Shown: one piece after another, positions 9,201 to 17,869 of the stretch
How positions within the stretch are numbered: the stretch's first letter is position 1
How the letters are laid out: each line of letters opens with the position of its first letter
Origin: Calothrix sp. NIES-4105
GTDB lineage: Bacteria > Cyanobacteriota > Cyanobacteriia > Cyanobacteriales > Nostocaceae
Length of the DNA stretch: 64,000 nucleotides
Assembly (NCBI RefSeq): GCF_002368415.1
Contig: NZ_AP018290.1
Coordinates: 4,849,614 to 4,913,613 of the forward strand
Reading direction: 5' to 3'
Translations under genes and position numbers: made by a program
The notes under the pieces: generated by a model
What the model saw: the letters and a program-made list of their open reading frames with translations, nothing else
Databases searched by the model: none
What the model was told of the DNA's origin: nothing

Positions 9201-9372
9201 GTTGGTAATAGCTCATCGCCTTTCCACAGTCCGTAATGCTGACAAAATTCTGGTGCTAGATAAAGGCGTGTTAATTGAAAGTGGAACTCACGATCAACTA
9301 ATGTCTAAACGTGGGCAATATTTCTACCTTAATCAACAACAACTTACAGTTACAGGCATTCATTGTGATTAA
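6259..9372 (+). CDS. C39-peptidase ABC exporter with cNMP-binding-like N-terminus
   Basis: The 1037-residue protein cleaves double-glycine leaders and exports the products through the inner membrane. Residues 40-130 resemble a cyclic-nucleotide-binding domain (IYIILAGKVRLLD, GASFGELTLF). A long linker follows. The C39 peptidase covers about 320-450, with Cys331 in QQSAADCGAAC, His404 in EGKHYIVV and Asp420 in VADPAIG. Six membrane segments lie between about 460 and 760. The ATPase has GRSGSGKTT, LSGGQRQRLAIARALL, LLILDEATSSLD and an H-loop IAHRLSTV. The full catalytic set is present. Part of the linker (residues about 268-290) is encoded by a dispersed C/G-rich repeat. It is cotranscribed with the HlyD and PpiC genes. 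Confidence 0.93.
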   Translation: MIQKKSAPPKQQLAQQLTHTLGQTLEEQELSHCLQQIEILEPNAGKAFWQTADATIGIYIILAGKVRLLDRADNIIASVGTGASFGELTLFREEQFQPYSARASVNLKLCYVSGDCLRSLIRKHPSIGQHLHRQAVFWDLLLLCRNSSQLANAPIESVLQTLPLLEQQNLQIGKLPASLLKDQQLWILRQGELLHSSELKLTPGNIYVCSQLPKERGWQVTQPTQLYTLSHSHWETALANLPQLAELISSGALRVGEGEIGQYNSQIPLTPLDKQDYVPPLLRGARGDQVLPSKKKISKAYFPNPTVKIGHLWQRITKRYPYFQQQSAADCGAACLVMVSQYWGKHFSVNRLRDIANVDRNGASLRGLAAAAESIGFSTRPVKATIDKIAEQCLPAILHWEGKHYIVVYEVTSDRVIVADPAIGQRNLTYAELKVGWTGYALLLQPTALLKKTKDTTTPFWQFFELAKPHWLVLLEVFIASVLLQIFGLITPLFTQLLLDRVVVQRSDLTLTAVGMGLLIFSLFRVAMTGLRQYLLDHTANRIDLALIVGFINHTFRLPLSYFESRYVGDIISRIQENTKIQRFLTGEALSIILDLLTVFVYLGLMFWYSWKMALLVLVIVPPFVLLALIATPFLQRVSREIFGAHNEETGYLIQSLTGIRTIKAMAVEHSVRWHWEELFGKSIKKTFSGQVIGNTLQIFSSTIEAVVNTGLMWFGAWLVIQNELTIGQLVAFNMLLGNVIHPFQRLIVLWNELQEVMIAIERINDVIDAEPEEDFQRSSRQSLPPIRGYVNFDKVTFRYHPESDVNTLENISFEVQPGQMIALVGRSGSGKTTISKLMLGLYPPTEGKILIDGYDVTSLSMQSLRSQIGVVDQDTFLFGSTIRENISVGHPEASLEEVIEAAKLAGAHQFINSLPMGYETQIGEGGGMLSGGQRQRLAIARALLGNPPLLILDEATSSLDAESERIIQTNLNKIFKNRTTLVIAHRLSTVRNADKILVLDKGVLIESGTHDQLMSKRGQYFYLNQQQLTVTGIHCD
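7060..7125. repeat. C/G-rich dispersed repeat inside the exporter coding frame
   Basis: CCCCCCTTATTAAGGGGGG, followed by GCTAGGGGGGATC, matches the kind of repeat found outside genes at about 22790-22811 and 23080-23110. Here it is read in frame as YVPPLLRGARGD in the linker before the peptidase domain. The frame is intact, so the insertion appears to be tolerated. Confidence 0.7.
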
Positions 9373-9395
9373 TTGAGAACGATTGCTAAGTAATT

Positions 9396-10961
9396 ATGCC
9401 AACATTCAATACAGAATACCATAGTAATAATGGTAAAAGCCCGATGACCCAAAGTTTATCTAAAGAGGTTCTAGACTTTAACAACCCTAAAATAATCCCG
9501 TCATCTGAACCAAATTCTCCTGAATTGCCTAAGAACGAATGGTCTTCTTTAACTAAAGAAATAATTGATACTTTGCCACGGGTTTGGACGCGCGGGATGC
9601 TGTATTTTATCGTGGGATTTGCTGCTATACTCTTACCTTGGGCAACACTATCTAAAGTTGATGAAACTGGTAGTGCTAGAGGACGGCTTGAACCGAAGGG
9701 AAAGACTTTTAGGTTAGATGCGCCCGTTCCTGGAACAGTTGCTAAAGTTTTAGTAAAAGAAGGTCAACTGGTTAGGAAAAAACAACCTTTAATAGCACTG
9801 GAATCAGAGGAAGTTCGCAATGAGATACAGCAGCAACAAATAAAATTAGAAAGTCAAAAAAATCGACTGGCACAGTTAGAACTTCTTAAAAATCAACTGT
9901 CCCTTGCTCTTAGCGTGCAGCAGCAACAGAACCAAGCTCAAGAATTAGCAAAACTTTCACAAGTAGATCAGGCGCGACAGAATCTAGATGCTAGTAAAAC
10001 TGCCTACAACTTACGAAAAGTAGAGCAATTTACACAGTTCAATCAGGCACAGCAGAACCTGAATACAAGCAAAGCTAGTTACGAACTAGCAGATAATCGT
10101 TATGTCAAGGCAATTAAAGAAGTAGAACGCTATCGTAAACTTTGGCAACAAGGTGTTGTACCAGAAATCAAGATTGTTGAAATGAAAAATTTGGCAGAAG
10201 AAAATCAGAAGTTACAGTTACAGGCTCAATCGGAACTCAAGCAAGGTAAACTCCGTTTACAGGAACAACAAAATCAAAGAAAGAGCGTTGTTCATCAAGC
10301 TCAGTCTGATATTCAGCAAGCTAAACTCCGCTTGGATGAACAGTTACGCAGTTACCAGAGCATTGTTAAATCAGGCAAACTGGCTATGCTTAAAAGTGAA
10401 GAACAACTGAAAGACGTAGAATCACAAATCACAAGTCTCACAGCCGAGAATGCTCAAACAATCACTCAAATTACATCCTTGAAATTTCAGTTAAATCAAC
10501 GAGTGCTACGGGCGCCTGTAAATGGGACACTGTTTAAATTGTCGATTCAACATCCTGGGGCTGTGGTACAACCCAGTCAAATGGTAGCTGAAATTGCACC
10601 CCAAGGTGAGTCCTTTCTGCTTCGGGCACAAATGGCTACTCAACAAAGCGGATCTATTCATGAAGGAATGGCTGTTAAGGTGAAGTTTGATGCCTATCCT
10701 TTTCAAGATTATGGGGTAATAGAAGGTCGCTTAATTCGGATATCAAAAACCTCAAATGTTACGGAAACAGCACAGGGTCAGGTAGCTAATTTTGACTTGG
10801 ATGTTGAGTTGAAACAAAGCTGTATCCAATCTCCAAAGGGATGTATCGCCTTAACTCCCGGTCAAACAGCAACAGCAGAGGTAATTATTCGGCAGCGACG
10901 CATCATTGATTTCATTCTAGATCCGTTTAAGAAGTTGCAAAAAGGAGGTTTGGAACTTTAG
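9396..10961 (+). CDS. HlyD-family membrane fusion protein
   Basis: The 521-residue protein connects the ABC exporter to an outer membrane channel. One membrane segment lies at about 67-85 (GMLYFIVGFAAILLPWATL). A split biotinyl-lipoyl domain follows (APVPGTVAKVLVKEGQLV, RAPVNGTLFKL), separated by a long Gln-rich coiled coil (about 140-350), then the beta-barrel domain. It starts 23 bp after the exporter gene. An internal ATG at 9444 (MTQSL) is an alternative start because neither site has a strong ribosome-binding sequence. A TolC-like partner is encoded at 27525. Confidence 0.9.
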   Translation: MPTFNTEYHSNNGKSPMTQSLSKEVLDFNNPKIIPSSEPNSPELPKNEWSSLTKEIIDTLPRVWTRGMLYFIVGFAAILLPWATLSKVDETGSARGRLEPKGKTFRLDAPVPGTVAKVLVKEGQLVRKKQPLIALESEEVRNEIQQQQIKLESQKNRLAQLELLKNQLSLALSVQQQQNQAQELAKLSQVDQARQNLDASKTAYNLRKVEQFTQFNQAQQNLNTSKASYELADNRYVKAIKEVERYRKLWQQGVVPEIKIVEMKNLAEENQKLQLQAQSELKQGKLRLQEQQNQRKSVVHQAQSDIQQAKLRLDEQLRSYQSIVKSGKLAMLKSEEQLKDVESQITSLTAENAQTITQITSLKFQLNQRVLRAPVNGTLFKLSIQHPGAVVQPSQMVAEIAPQGESFLLRAQMATQQSGSIHEGMAVKVKFDAYPFQDYGVIEGRLIRISKTSNVTETAQGQVANFDLDVELKQSCIQSPKGCIALTPGQTATAEVIIRQRRIIDFILDPFKKLQKGGLEL

Positions 10962-11031
10962 AGTCAAGTCTTCTTCCTTGTTACAATTTCGCAATTTAAC
11001 TCAGATTGATATATTACCAAGGAGTTTTACT

Positions 11032-11769
11032 ATGTTAGAAGTGCTAACTGTTTCTCACGATGAAATTGTTGGTCAAATCAAATTTTCCTGCCAAATTCCT
11101 ACTGTAGTTGAAGGTATTCTTACTCGCAAGATTATCGCACGTGCAGCTGGGGAGGCTGATATTAAAGTAGAGGCAGAGGAACTTCAGCAAGCAGCAGATG
11201 GTTTGCGATTGATGAACAAGCTGACTAGCGCTGATGCTACTTGGTCGTGGCTACAAAAACATAGTCTGTCCCTAGATGAGTTTGAAGAATTGGTTTATAC
11301 CAATGTTGCTTCCTCAAAGTTGGCTCAACATCTGTTTACAGAAAAAGTTGAACCTTTTTTTGTCGAACATCAGCTTAATTATGCTCAGGTTGTGATGTAT
11401 GAAGTAGTATTGGATGACTTTGATTTGGCAATGGAACTTTTTTATGCACTTACTGAAGGTGAGATGAGTTTTCCTGAATTGGCTCATCAATATATTCAAG
11501 ATACAGAACTACGCCGTAAAGGAGGATATCGAGGGATATTGCACCGCGCACAGCTAAGGGCAGAGATTTCTGCTGCTGTCTTTGCGGCAACTCCACCGCA
11601 AATTCTCAAACCAATATTAACATCCATTGGGGCGCACCTGATTTTAGTTGAAGAATTAATTGAGCCACAATTAACCGAGATGCTGCGCTTAAAAATTCTT
11701 TCCGACTTGTTCTCCCAATGGCTACAACAACAAATTGAGCAAGTTGAAATTGTTACAAATTTGGCTTGA
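11032..11769 (+). CDS. PpiC/SurA-like peptidylprolyl isomerase
   Basis: The 245-residue protein has an N-terminal helical SurA-like part and a C-terminal parvulin-type domain with LRRKGGYRGILHRAQLRAEI and HLILVEELI. The ATG at 11032 follows AAGGAG by seven bases and is preferred to the in-frame start at 10978. No signal peptide is visible. Genes of this type follow C39 exporter/HlyD pairs in many cyanobacterial peptide loci, where a folding or presentation role is presumed. It is the last gene of the plus-strand operon. Confidence 0.85.
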   Translation: MLEVLTVSHDEIVGQIKFSCQIPTVVEGILTRKIIARAAGEADIKVEAEELQQAADGLRLMNKLTSADATWSWLQKHSLSLDEFEELVYTNVASSKLAQHLFTEKVEPFFVEHQLNYAQVVMYEVVLDDFDLAMELFYALTEGEMSFPELAHQYIQDTELRRKGGYRGILHRAQLRAEISAAVFAATPPQILKPILTSIGAHLILVEELIEPQLTEMLRLKILSDLFSQWLQQQIEQVEIVTNLA

Positions 11770-11926
11770 GGTAATCTAAGTTCAAACCAATAAGATATGG
11801 ACTATTAGATGAATTTTTGTAAAGAGATCGCGATAATGCATAAAGCTGGCGCCACCAAGAGTGAAAATTATGTGGATGTGCTTTACAACTAAACCAAAAC
11901 TGCTGCAATGCAATCGAGGTGCTTTC

Positions 11927-14900
11927 ATGGGCTGGAAATTAGGGTTCACCTGGGGGCTTTTTATTGGCGCCGCGATATCTTTGAACGCAAATTGTGCTTC
12001 TGCCCAAATTACTCCTGATAGCACTCTGCCCAATAATTCGAGTGTCAAATTAGAGGGAAACACCAGAATTATCGAAAGTGGAACACAAGCCGGAACCAAC
12101 TTGTTTCATAGCTTTGAGGAGTTTTCTGTACCCACTGGCGCCACAGTTTTCTTTAACAATGCAGCAGGCATTGAGAACATTATTAGCCGGGTAACGGGTA
12201 AATCTATTTCTAATATTGATGGTGTACTTAAAGCCAACGCGCGAGCCAACCTATTTCTGCTTAACCCTTCGGGGATTATTTTTGGTACTAATGCTCGGTT
12301 AGACATTGGTGGCTCGTTTGTTGCAAGTACTGCAAGTAGTTTCAAGTTCAGTAATGGTAGCGAATTTAGTGCCATCAATCCTCAAGCACCACCATTACTG
12401 ACAATTAATGTAACACCAGGGTTACAGTATGGATCGAGTCAACCTGGGGCTACAATTACCAATACGGGAAATTTAGCAGCAAAGCAAGACCTAACGCTAG
12501 TAGCTGATAAACTTGACTTGCAGGGGCAGCTACAAGCAGGAAAAGATTTGACACTGCAAGCGCAGGATACAGTGCGAGTACGTGACAGTGTAGAAACACC
12601 ATTTCTCGCTACTACAGGTGGTAATCTTACTATTCAAGGTAATCGCTTAATTGATATCCTGGCGCTGAATCATCCAACTATGGCGCCGTTTGTGAGTGGG
12701 GGTAATCTGAGCTTAATCAGTGATGGGATTATTTCTCTTGATGCTCACTTTGCCAGCGGTGGTAGTTTTTCGATACAAAGTGTATCAGGGGGACTGGCAA
12801 ACTTTGTAAGCAAATATGACCCGATAATTAGTGCGACTGGAGATGTCGATGTTGCTGCTAACTATACAGGAGCATCGCTTTTAGTCGAAACTCAGGGAAA
12901 TATTCGCTTACTCGGCGATATCAACATTACCGAACCGGATACTAGTGCGTTGCCAGCAGGAGCAGATACTGCAACCCTCAGCACGAGTCCAGCATTAATT
13001 CTCCGTTCAGGGCAGAGCGCTCTGACTTATGGAGGTATTAACTCTGACTTAGTACCCGCCGATGGCACTGGAACTGTGCCTGCTGGAATTACGTTGGATG
13101 GAGCGGTTACTTTACAGCCGTTTAATGGACCTGGGGGGATAGTTAGCTTGTCGGCAGCATCGGGGAATGTGAGTACCCAAGGAATTACTACCAATGGAGG
13201 TGTGATTAATATTAACAGTGCTGGAGCAATCGCCACCAATGGACAAATCCTGGACGCTAGGAATGACATCAACAATGGAGGCGAGATTAAGCTAATTGCC
13301 AACGGCAGCATTAACACTGGGAATTTGTTCTCTTTCTCGTCGGTAAATGGAGGCGAGATTAGCCTTTTAACTACCAATGGCAGTATTAACACTGGGCTTT
13401 TGTACTCTTTCTCGTCCTCTAATTCTGGTTCTGGGGGTCAGGGGGGTGCAATTAGCCTTGAAGCCTCCAACGGCAGCATTTCCACAGGCAGTTTGAAATC
13501 TGACTCGCATTCTGCTGGTCCTGGGGGTCAGGGAGGTGCAATTAGCCTTGAAGCCTTCAACGGCAGCATTTCCATAGACGGCAGTTTGGTATCTGACTCT
13601 TCCTCTAATTCTGGTCCTGGGGGTCAGGCGGGCGCGATTAGCCTTAATGCTACCAATGGCAGCATTTCCATAGACGGCGGTTTATTCTCTTACTCGTCCT
13701 CTTATTTTGACCTTGGGGAAAATGGGGGCGCAATTAGCCTTAATGCCACCAACGGTAACATTACCACAGGTAATTTGGGGTCTGCCTCACTCTCTAATTC
13801 TGGCGCAGCGGGAAATGGGGGAGTGATTAGCCTTTTGGCAACCAATGGCAGCATTTCTACAGGCAAGTTGTCCTCTGGGTCAGAGTCTTATTCTGGCACA
13901 TCGGCAAATGGGGGTGCGATTAGTCTTAAAGCCACCTACGGTAACATTACCACAGGCAATTTGGACTCTCACTCTCAGTCGTCCTCTTCTGACCTTGCGG
14001 GAAATGGGGGTGCAATTAGCCTTGAAGCCACCAACGGTAACATTACCACAGGCAATTTAGACTCTCACTCGTTCTCTTTTGACCTTGCGGGAAATGGGGG
14101 CGCAATTAACCTTGAAGCCACTAACGGTAATATTAACACAGGCAATTTGGACTCTCACTCGTCCTCTTTTAACCTTGCGGGAAATGGGGGCGCAATTAGC
14201 CTTAAAGCCGACAGCGGTAACATTACCACTGGCTTTCTGAACTCTTACTCGTTCTCTGTTTCTGGCTTTGGGGGAAATGGGGGCGCAATTAGTCTGGGCA
14301 CTTACAACGGTAATATTACCACAGACAATTTGAGTTCTTACTCATCCTCTTCTGAGGGCACAGCGGGAAATGGGGGTGTGATTAATCTTAAAGCCACCAA
14401 TGGCAACATTACCACTGGCAATTTGTTCTCTTCCTCGTTCTCTGATTCTGGCACAGGGAGAAATGGAGGCGCGATTAGCCTCGAAGCCACCAACACCATC
14501 AAGCCTGGTTCAATTAACTCTATAGGGGTGCTGGGTTCAGGAAATATTACCATTAATAGTCAGGCAGCTTTTACTTTAGACAATCGCCTCATCTCTAGCG
14601 ATACCTTTGGCTCTGGCAAGGGGGGAGATATTCAGATTAGCGCTCCTTCCATTTTCCTTAAAGCTGGCGCACAAGTATCCGCGTCCACCCATAGCAGTGG
14701 ACAGGGCGGGAATATCACTCTTAGAGCCTCCGACAAAGTAGAACTGAATGAAGCAATTACAGATCGCTTTTTCTTGTTTGCTCCAACTGGTCTAGCGGGA
14801 ATTCCACCCGATACGTTCCTCGGTGGTTTTATTCCCACTGGTGACACTAGGCAAAGACCTGCCAATGGCACCCTATTTCCTAGCGGCGTGTTTACTCAGA

Positions 14901-16633
14901 CAACTGTCGGCTCCACTGGTAGCGCTGGCAACCTGAGAATTGAAACAGGGCAACTGAGCGTTAAGGATAAAGCAGCCATTGCCACCACTACATTTGGGCA
15001 GGGTAGGAGGAATGCAGGTAGCATCTCAATAGATGCAAAAGACTCTATCTTAGTTGACAATGGCTCAATATTAAGCGGCGTGGCAGGAGGAGCAAGGGGT
15101 GATAGTGGTCGGGTTAACCTCGCTACTTCTTCCCTTTCTGTAACAGGGGGAGGAGTTGTGCAAACGCAGACCCTAGGAGAGGGAAATGCTGGAGACATTC
15201 GGGTAGATGCCCTAGATGCAGTGAGTCTCTCTGGTGCTGGCAGTGGTCTACGCTCTGGTAGTGGCAGCAACAACCTGTTAGGCACTGAAGGTAGCTTCAT
15301 TGGGGTGGGTGGCAACATCAGTGTCACCACACCCGGCAGCCTAAGCGTAGCTGATGGAGCAGTTTTGGATGCCCAAACCCAGACTAACTCCAAGGGAGGC
15401 AACATCACAGTTAATGCCAATACCTTAAGTGTTCTTCAGGATGCGCGATTGCTCACTTCTACGTCTGGCGGTGGTATTGCAGGTGACATCACGGTAAACG
15501 CGAAAGAAATACAACTGTCTGGCGCCAACAGTGGTTTATTTGCCCAAACAAGCAGTGAGGCAAAAGCTGGAAATTTAACGCTTCAGCCCCTTGGCAACGG
15601 GCAAACCTTAAAGGTTAATTTCCAAGATGGAGCGCAGGTATCAGCATCTACAAGTAGTAGTGGCTCTGGAGGAAAGTTGATGGTTACTGCCCCTGAGTCT
15701 ATAACTCTCAGTGGCAATGGCTCTATTATCTCAGCCGAGACTACAGGCAAAGGGGCAGGTGGCGACCTTACCTTGCATACAGGTTCGTTGGCGGTTCGAG
15801 ATGGGGCACAAGTCACGGTAAGCAGTGCAAGTTCAGGTACTGCTGGCTCATTAACCGTGGAAGCTGACTCTATCCGTCTCGATAACGGGGCAAAAATCAG
15901 CGCTGATACCTTTGGAGGAGGTGGGAATATCACCCTGCGCTCTCCCTTATTGCTAATGCGCCGTGGCAGTAGTATCACTACTAACGCAAAAGGAAGCAAT
16001 ATTCCTGGAGGTAACATCACCTTCGATGCCAAGAATGGCTTCATCGTCGCCGTTCCACAAGAAAACAGTGACATTAGTGCTAATTCTACTGAATTCTTTG
16101 GCGGTAAGGTGATTATTAATGCTTTTAGAGTTTTTGGCACACAGTTGCGGGATAAACTTACCCCAGAAAGTGACATCACCGCCACTGGGGGAAGACCTGA
16201 GTATAGTGGCACTGTAGAAATTAACACCCCTGATATTGATCCTAACAGTGGTTTGGTTAACTTGCCAGCTGTACCCGTTGATACTTCTGTCGCACAAAGC
16301 TGTACTGCGGGTGGAACTACTGCGCAAAGCGAATTTATTATTACTGGACGCGGTGGTTTGCCGCAAAATCCAGGTGAAACCCTCAGCACTGATGCAGTTC
16401 AAGTAAATTTGGTTACTCTCAACAGAGAAGTTAATAAACACTCTACTCCAGCAGTTTCCACAAATTCTACCAAATCTGCAACGCCTCCGATTGTAGAAGC
16501 TACTGGTTGGGTGAGAAATGCCAATGGCGATGTAGTTCTCACAGTTGAGGCGCCCACCACAAAGTCCCCTAATTCCTGGCATCAAACAACTGATTGCCGT
16601 GCATTAAATCAACACCTACAAATAAACTACTAA
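11927..16633 (+). CDS. Two-partner-secretion filamentous haemagglutinin-type exoprotein 1
   Basis: The 1568-residue protein begins with a signal peptide ([18 protein letters not shown], ending ANCASAQ). The TPS domain follows, with [22 protein letters not shown] and [16 protein letters not shown]. The ATG at 11927 follows GAGGTG, so it is preferred over the start at 11861. The rest is beta-helical, with a block of about 13 Ser-rich repeats in the middle. The C-terminal module ([34 protein letters not shown]) is shared with the exoproteins at 17870 and 31374. It should be exported by a TpsB (FhaC/ShlB) partner, which is not in the window. An adhesin or surface role is inferred. Confidence 0.9.
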   Translation: MGWKLGFTWGLFIGAAISLNANCASAQITPDSTLPNNSSVKLEGNTRIIESGTQAGTNLFHSFEEFSVPTGATVFFNNAAGIENIISRVTGKSISNIDGVLKANARANLFLLNPSGIIFGTNARLDIGGSFVASTASSFKFSNGSEFSAINPQAPPLLTINVTPGLQYGSSQPGATITNTGNLAAKQDLTLVADKLDLQGQLQAGKDLTLQAQDTVRVRDSVETPFLATTGGNLTIQGNRLIDILALNHPTMAPFVSGGNLSLISDGIISLDAHFASGGSFSIQSVSGGLANFVSKYDPIISATGDVDVAANYTGASLLVETQGNIRLLGDINITEPDTSALPAGADTATLSTSPALILRSGQSALTYGGINSDLVPADGTGTVPAGITLDGAVTLQPFNGPGGIVSLSAASGNVSTQGITTNGGVININSAGAIATNGQILDARNDINNGGEIKLIANGSINTGNLFSFSSVNGGEISLLTTNGSINTGLLYSFSSSNSGSGGQGGAISLEASNGSISTGSLKSDSHSAGPGGQGGAISLEAFNGSISIDGSLVSDSSSNSGPGGQAGAISLNATNGSISIDGGLFSYSSSYFDLGENGGAISLNATNGNITTGNLGSASLSNSGAAGNGGVISLLATNGSISTGKLSSGSESYSGTSANGGAISLKATYGNITTGNLDSHSQSSSSDLAGNGGAISLEATNGNITTGNLDSHSFSFDLAGNGGAINLEATNGNINTGNLDSHSSSFNLAGNGGAISLKADSGNITTGFLNSYSFSVSGFGGNGGAISLGTYNGNITTDNLSSYSSSSEGTAGNGGVINLKATNGNITTGNLFSSSFSDSGTGRNGGAISLEATNTIKPGSINSIGVLGSGNITINSQAAFTLDNRLISSDTFGSGKGGDIQISAPSIFLKAGAQVSASTHSSGQGGNITLRASDKVELNEAITDRFFLFAPTGLAGIPPDTFLGGFIPTGDTRQRPANGTLFPSGVFTQTTVGSTGSAGNLRIETGQLSVKDKAAIATTTFGQGRRNAGSISIDAKDSILVDNGSILSGVAGGARGDSGRVNLATSSLSVTGGGVVQTQTLGEGNAGDIRVDALDAVSLSGAGSGLRSGSGSNNLLGTEGSFIGVGGNISVTTPGSLSVADGAVLDAQTQTNSKGGNITVNANTLSVLQDARLLTSTSGGGIAGDITVNAKEIQLSGANSGLFAQTSSEAKAGNLTLQPLGNGQTLKVNFQDGAQVSASTSSSGSGGKLMVTAPESITLSGNGSIISAETTGKGAGGDLTLHTGSLAVRDGAQVTVSSASSGTAGSLTVEADSIRLDNGAKISADTFGGGGNITLRSPLLLMRRGSSITTNAKGSNIPGGNITFDAKNGFIVAVPQENSDISANSTEFFGGKVIINAFRVFGTQLRDKLTPESDITATGGRPEYSGTVEINTPDIDPNSGLVNLPAVPVDTSVAQSCTAGGTTAQSEFIITGRGGLPQNPGETLSTDAVQVNLVTLNREVNKHSTPAVSTNSTKSATPPIVEATGWVRNANGDVVLTVEAPTTKSPNSWHQTTDCRALNQHLQINY
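13271..14500 (+). repeat. Tandem ~30-residue Ser-rich repeats in exoprotein 1
   Basis: About 13 units of 28-33 residues follow the pattern [18 protein letters not shown], then a Ser-rich stretch, then (D/G)LAGN. DNA identity is highest between 13925 and 14230. Unit number could change by recombination without losing frame, since all units are multiples of three. Confidence 0.85.
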
Positions 16634-17344
16634 TATCTGATAACTAGTACCAAAACATTTTGTAGAAGTCGCGGTTTTCCGGTGAGTGCAACCGATTCGA
16701 CTCTTTTACAAACACGCTGCCCGTCCCTTGTAGATTTCTTTCTCATTCCTACTTGGATTAACCTTTCGTACTAAAGACCGCCTCAAGGCAAGCCCTACTA
16801 GTTTTAGCGTGCAGGATGATACAAGGTGTACTGCGTAGCAACAATCACTCTGGTTGTTTACTACATTATTAGTATAATAGCATTCCTGGATACAAAGCAA
16901 GGAAATATGATCGACAAAAACATGCTAATTTTTAGCTTCTTTTAGTACTTATTAGTAGATTTTTGTAGCTAGTTAGTAGGCAGCAAGAGCGTTGATGTAG
17001 CAAGTAATGCTTATTTATTGTAAAAAAGCCAGCACTCTGTGTCATTAATTTTGGGGAGAAATGCGCCAATTTTAAGCTTCTCTTATTCTTCCCTCTGTGC
17101 CCTCTGCGTACTCTGTGGTAATTATCTTGACCATCAAAACAGGTTGTAAAGTTTTGTGAAAAAATAGCGTTTTCGCGTAAAACTCTGCGGTTAAAGCTGA
17201 GTATGAAGCAGAGCTTGTTCAAATAAAAAGATTGTTTAAACCTGAATTGATTGAAGGTAAGGACAATTTAGGGACTTTTTCGACATAAATTTTGACACAT
17301 GAATTTAGGCGTTAGTTTCCCGTTTATCCTTAGCGGTAATAATC
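16634..17344. other. Intergenic region without a recognised gene
   Basis: This 711-bp gap has two minus-strand open frames without family resemblance or ribosome sites. At about 17090-17122 there is a degenerate run of CTCTGTG/CTCTGCG units. An HLR1-like weak match lies at 17143-17160. AAGTTTTGTGA-N17-GTAAAAC at 17149-17183 is a copy of the bipartite element described at 31260. Confidence 0.5.
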
Positions 17345-17629
17345 ATGACAATAAACCAACCATCTAACAATCACAATGAAAACAGACTTTACACTCGATT
17401 AATTACTATTTTAAAGATACTTCAGTTTATCGGCTATTTTCTTGTAGCTATTTACTCTTTAGCTATAAGTAGTATTTACTCCTTAGCTATAAATAGTATT
17501 CCAATGCTTTCTTGGCTTCCCATTATGTTCTTTTTACTTGGGTGTATAAGTATTTACGTTTCTACACAAGTAATAATAGCAATCATCGACCTTTTAAGTC
17601 GTATAGAAAGAAATACAAGGTTGGAATAA
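17345..17629 (+). CDS. Small membrane protein of unknown function
   Basis: The 94-residue protein has a hydrophilic N-terminus and two hydrophobic segments, about 25-50 and 52-80, ending IDLLSRIERNTRLE. The tail faintly resembles the end of DUF4282-type membrane proteins. A perfect 9-residue near-repeat (SLAISSIYSLAINSI) lies between the segments. No good ribosome site is visible. Repeats of the bipartite intergenic element lie on both sides. It is probably real but is not recognised. Confidence 0.5.
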   Translation: MTINQPSNNHNENRLYTRLITILKILQFIGYFLVAIYSLAISSIYSLAINSIPMLSWLPIMFFLLGCISIYVSTQVIIAIIDLLSRIERNTRLE

Positions 17630-17644
17630 TTAGTGAGGAAATGT

Positions 17645-17680
17645 AAAGTGTTGTTAAAAAATTGTATTTTTGTGTAAAAA
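17645..17680 (+). promoter_or_regulatory. Bipartite AAGTTTTGTAA-type element, degenerate copy
   Basis: AAGTGTTGTTA, 17 bases, then GTAAAAA. It is followed by GCAGAGTTTGTTCAAATAAAAAGATT at 17703-17728, which also follows the copy at 17149 (17211-17231). Confidence 0.35.
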
Positions 17681-17754
17681 TATGCGGCACTTATTAAGTA
17701 CAAAGCAGAGTTTGTTCAAATAAAAAGATTACAAAAAATGTAACCCTTTTGATG

Positions 17755-17790
17755 AAGTTTTATAAAGAATTGCCTCTGTTCGTGTAAAAC
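17755..17790 (+). promoter_or_regulatory. Bipartite AAGTTTTATAA-N18-GTAAAAC element upstream of exoprotein 2
   Basis: It lies 80 bp before the exoprotein start and is nearly identical to 31260-31295 in front of exoprotein 3. Each copy is followed by TAGGCGCCTATC and a common leader up to the start codon. It is probably a promoter or regulator site kept when the gene was duplicated. Confidence 0.5.
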
Positions 17791-17869
17791 TTAGGCGCCT
17801 ATCTCTGAGAATTAGCAGTGACAAATAGTGTAGCGTCATCGTTGTTAAGTAACTGCTACAGGGGGTGCA

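Noticed and set aside
13271-14500. Possible CRISPR array from regular spacing
   Set aside because: The units are diverged, in frame and encode a beta-helical adhesin; there are no identical repeats with unique spacers.
12106-16585. Several long minus-strand open frames under exoprotein 1, and similar ones under exoproteins 2 and 3
   Set aside because: They are antisense shadows of repetitive Gly/Ser/Asn coding sequence, with Pro/Leu/Ser-rich translations and no ribosome sites.
16706-17222. Two minus-strand frames in the gap after exoprotein 1
   Set aside because: Translations look random, one runs through a low-complexity CTCTGTG stretch, and neither has a ribosome site.
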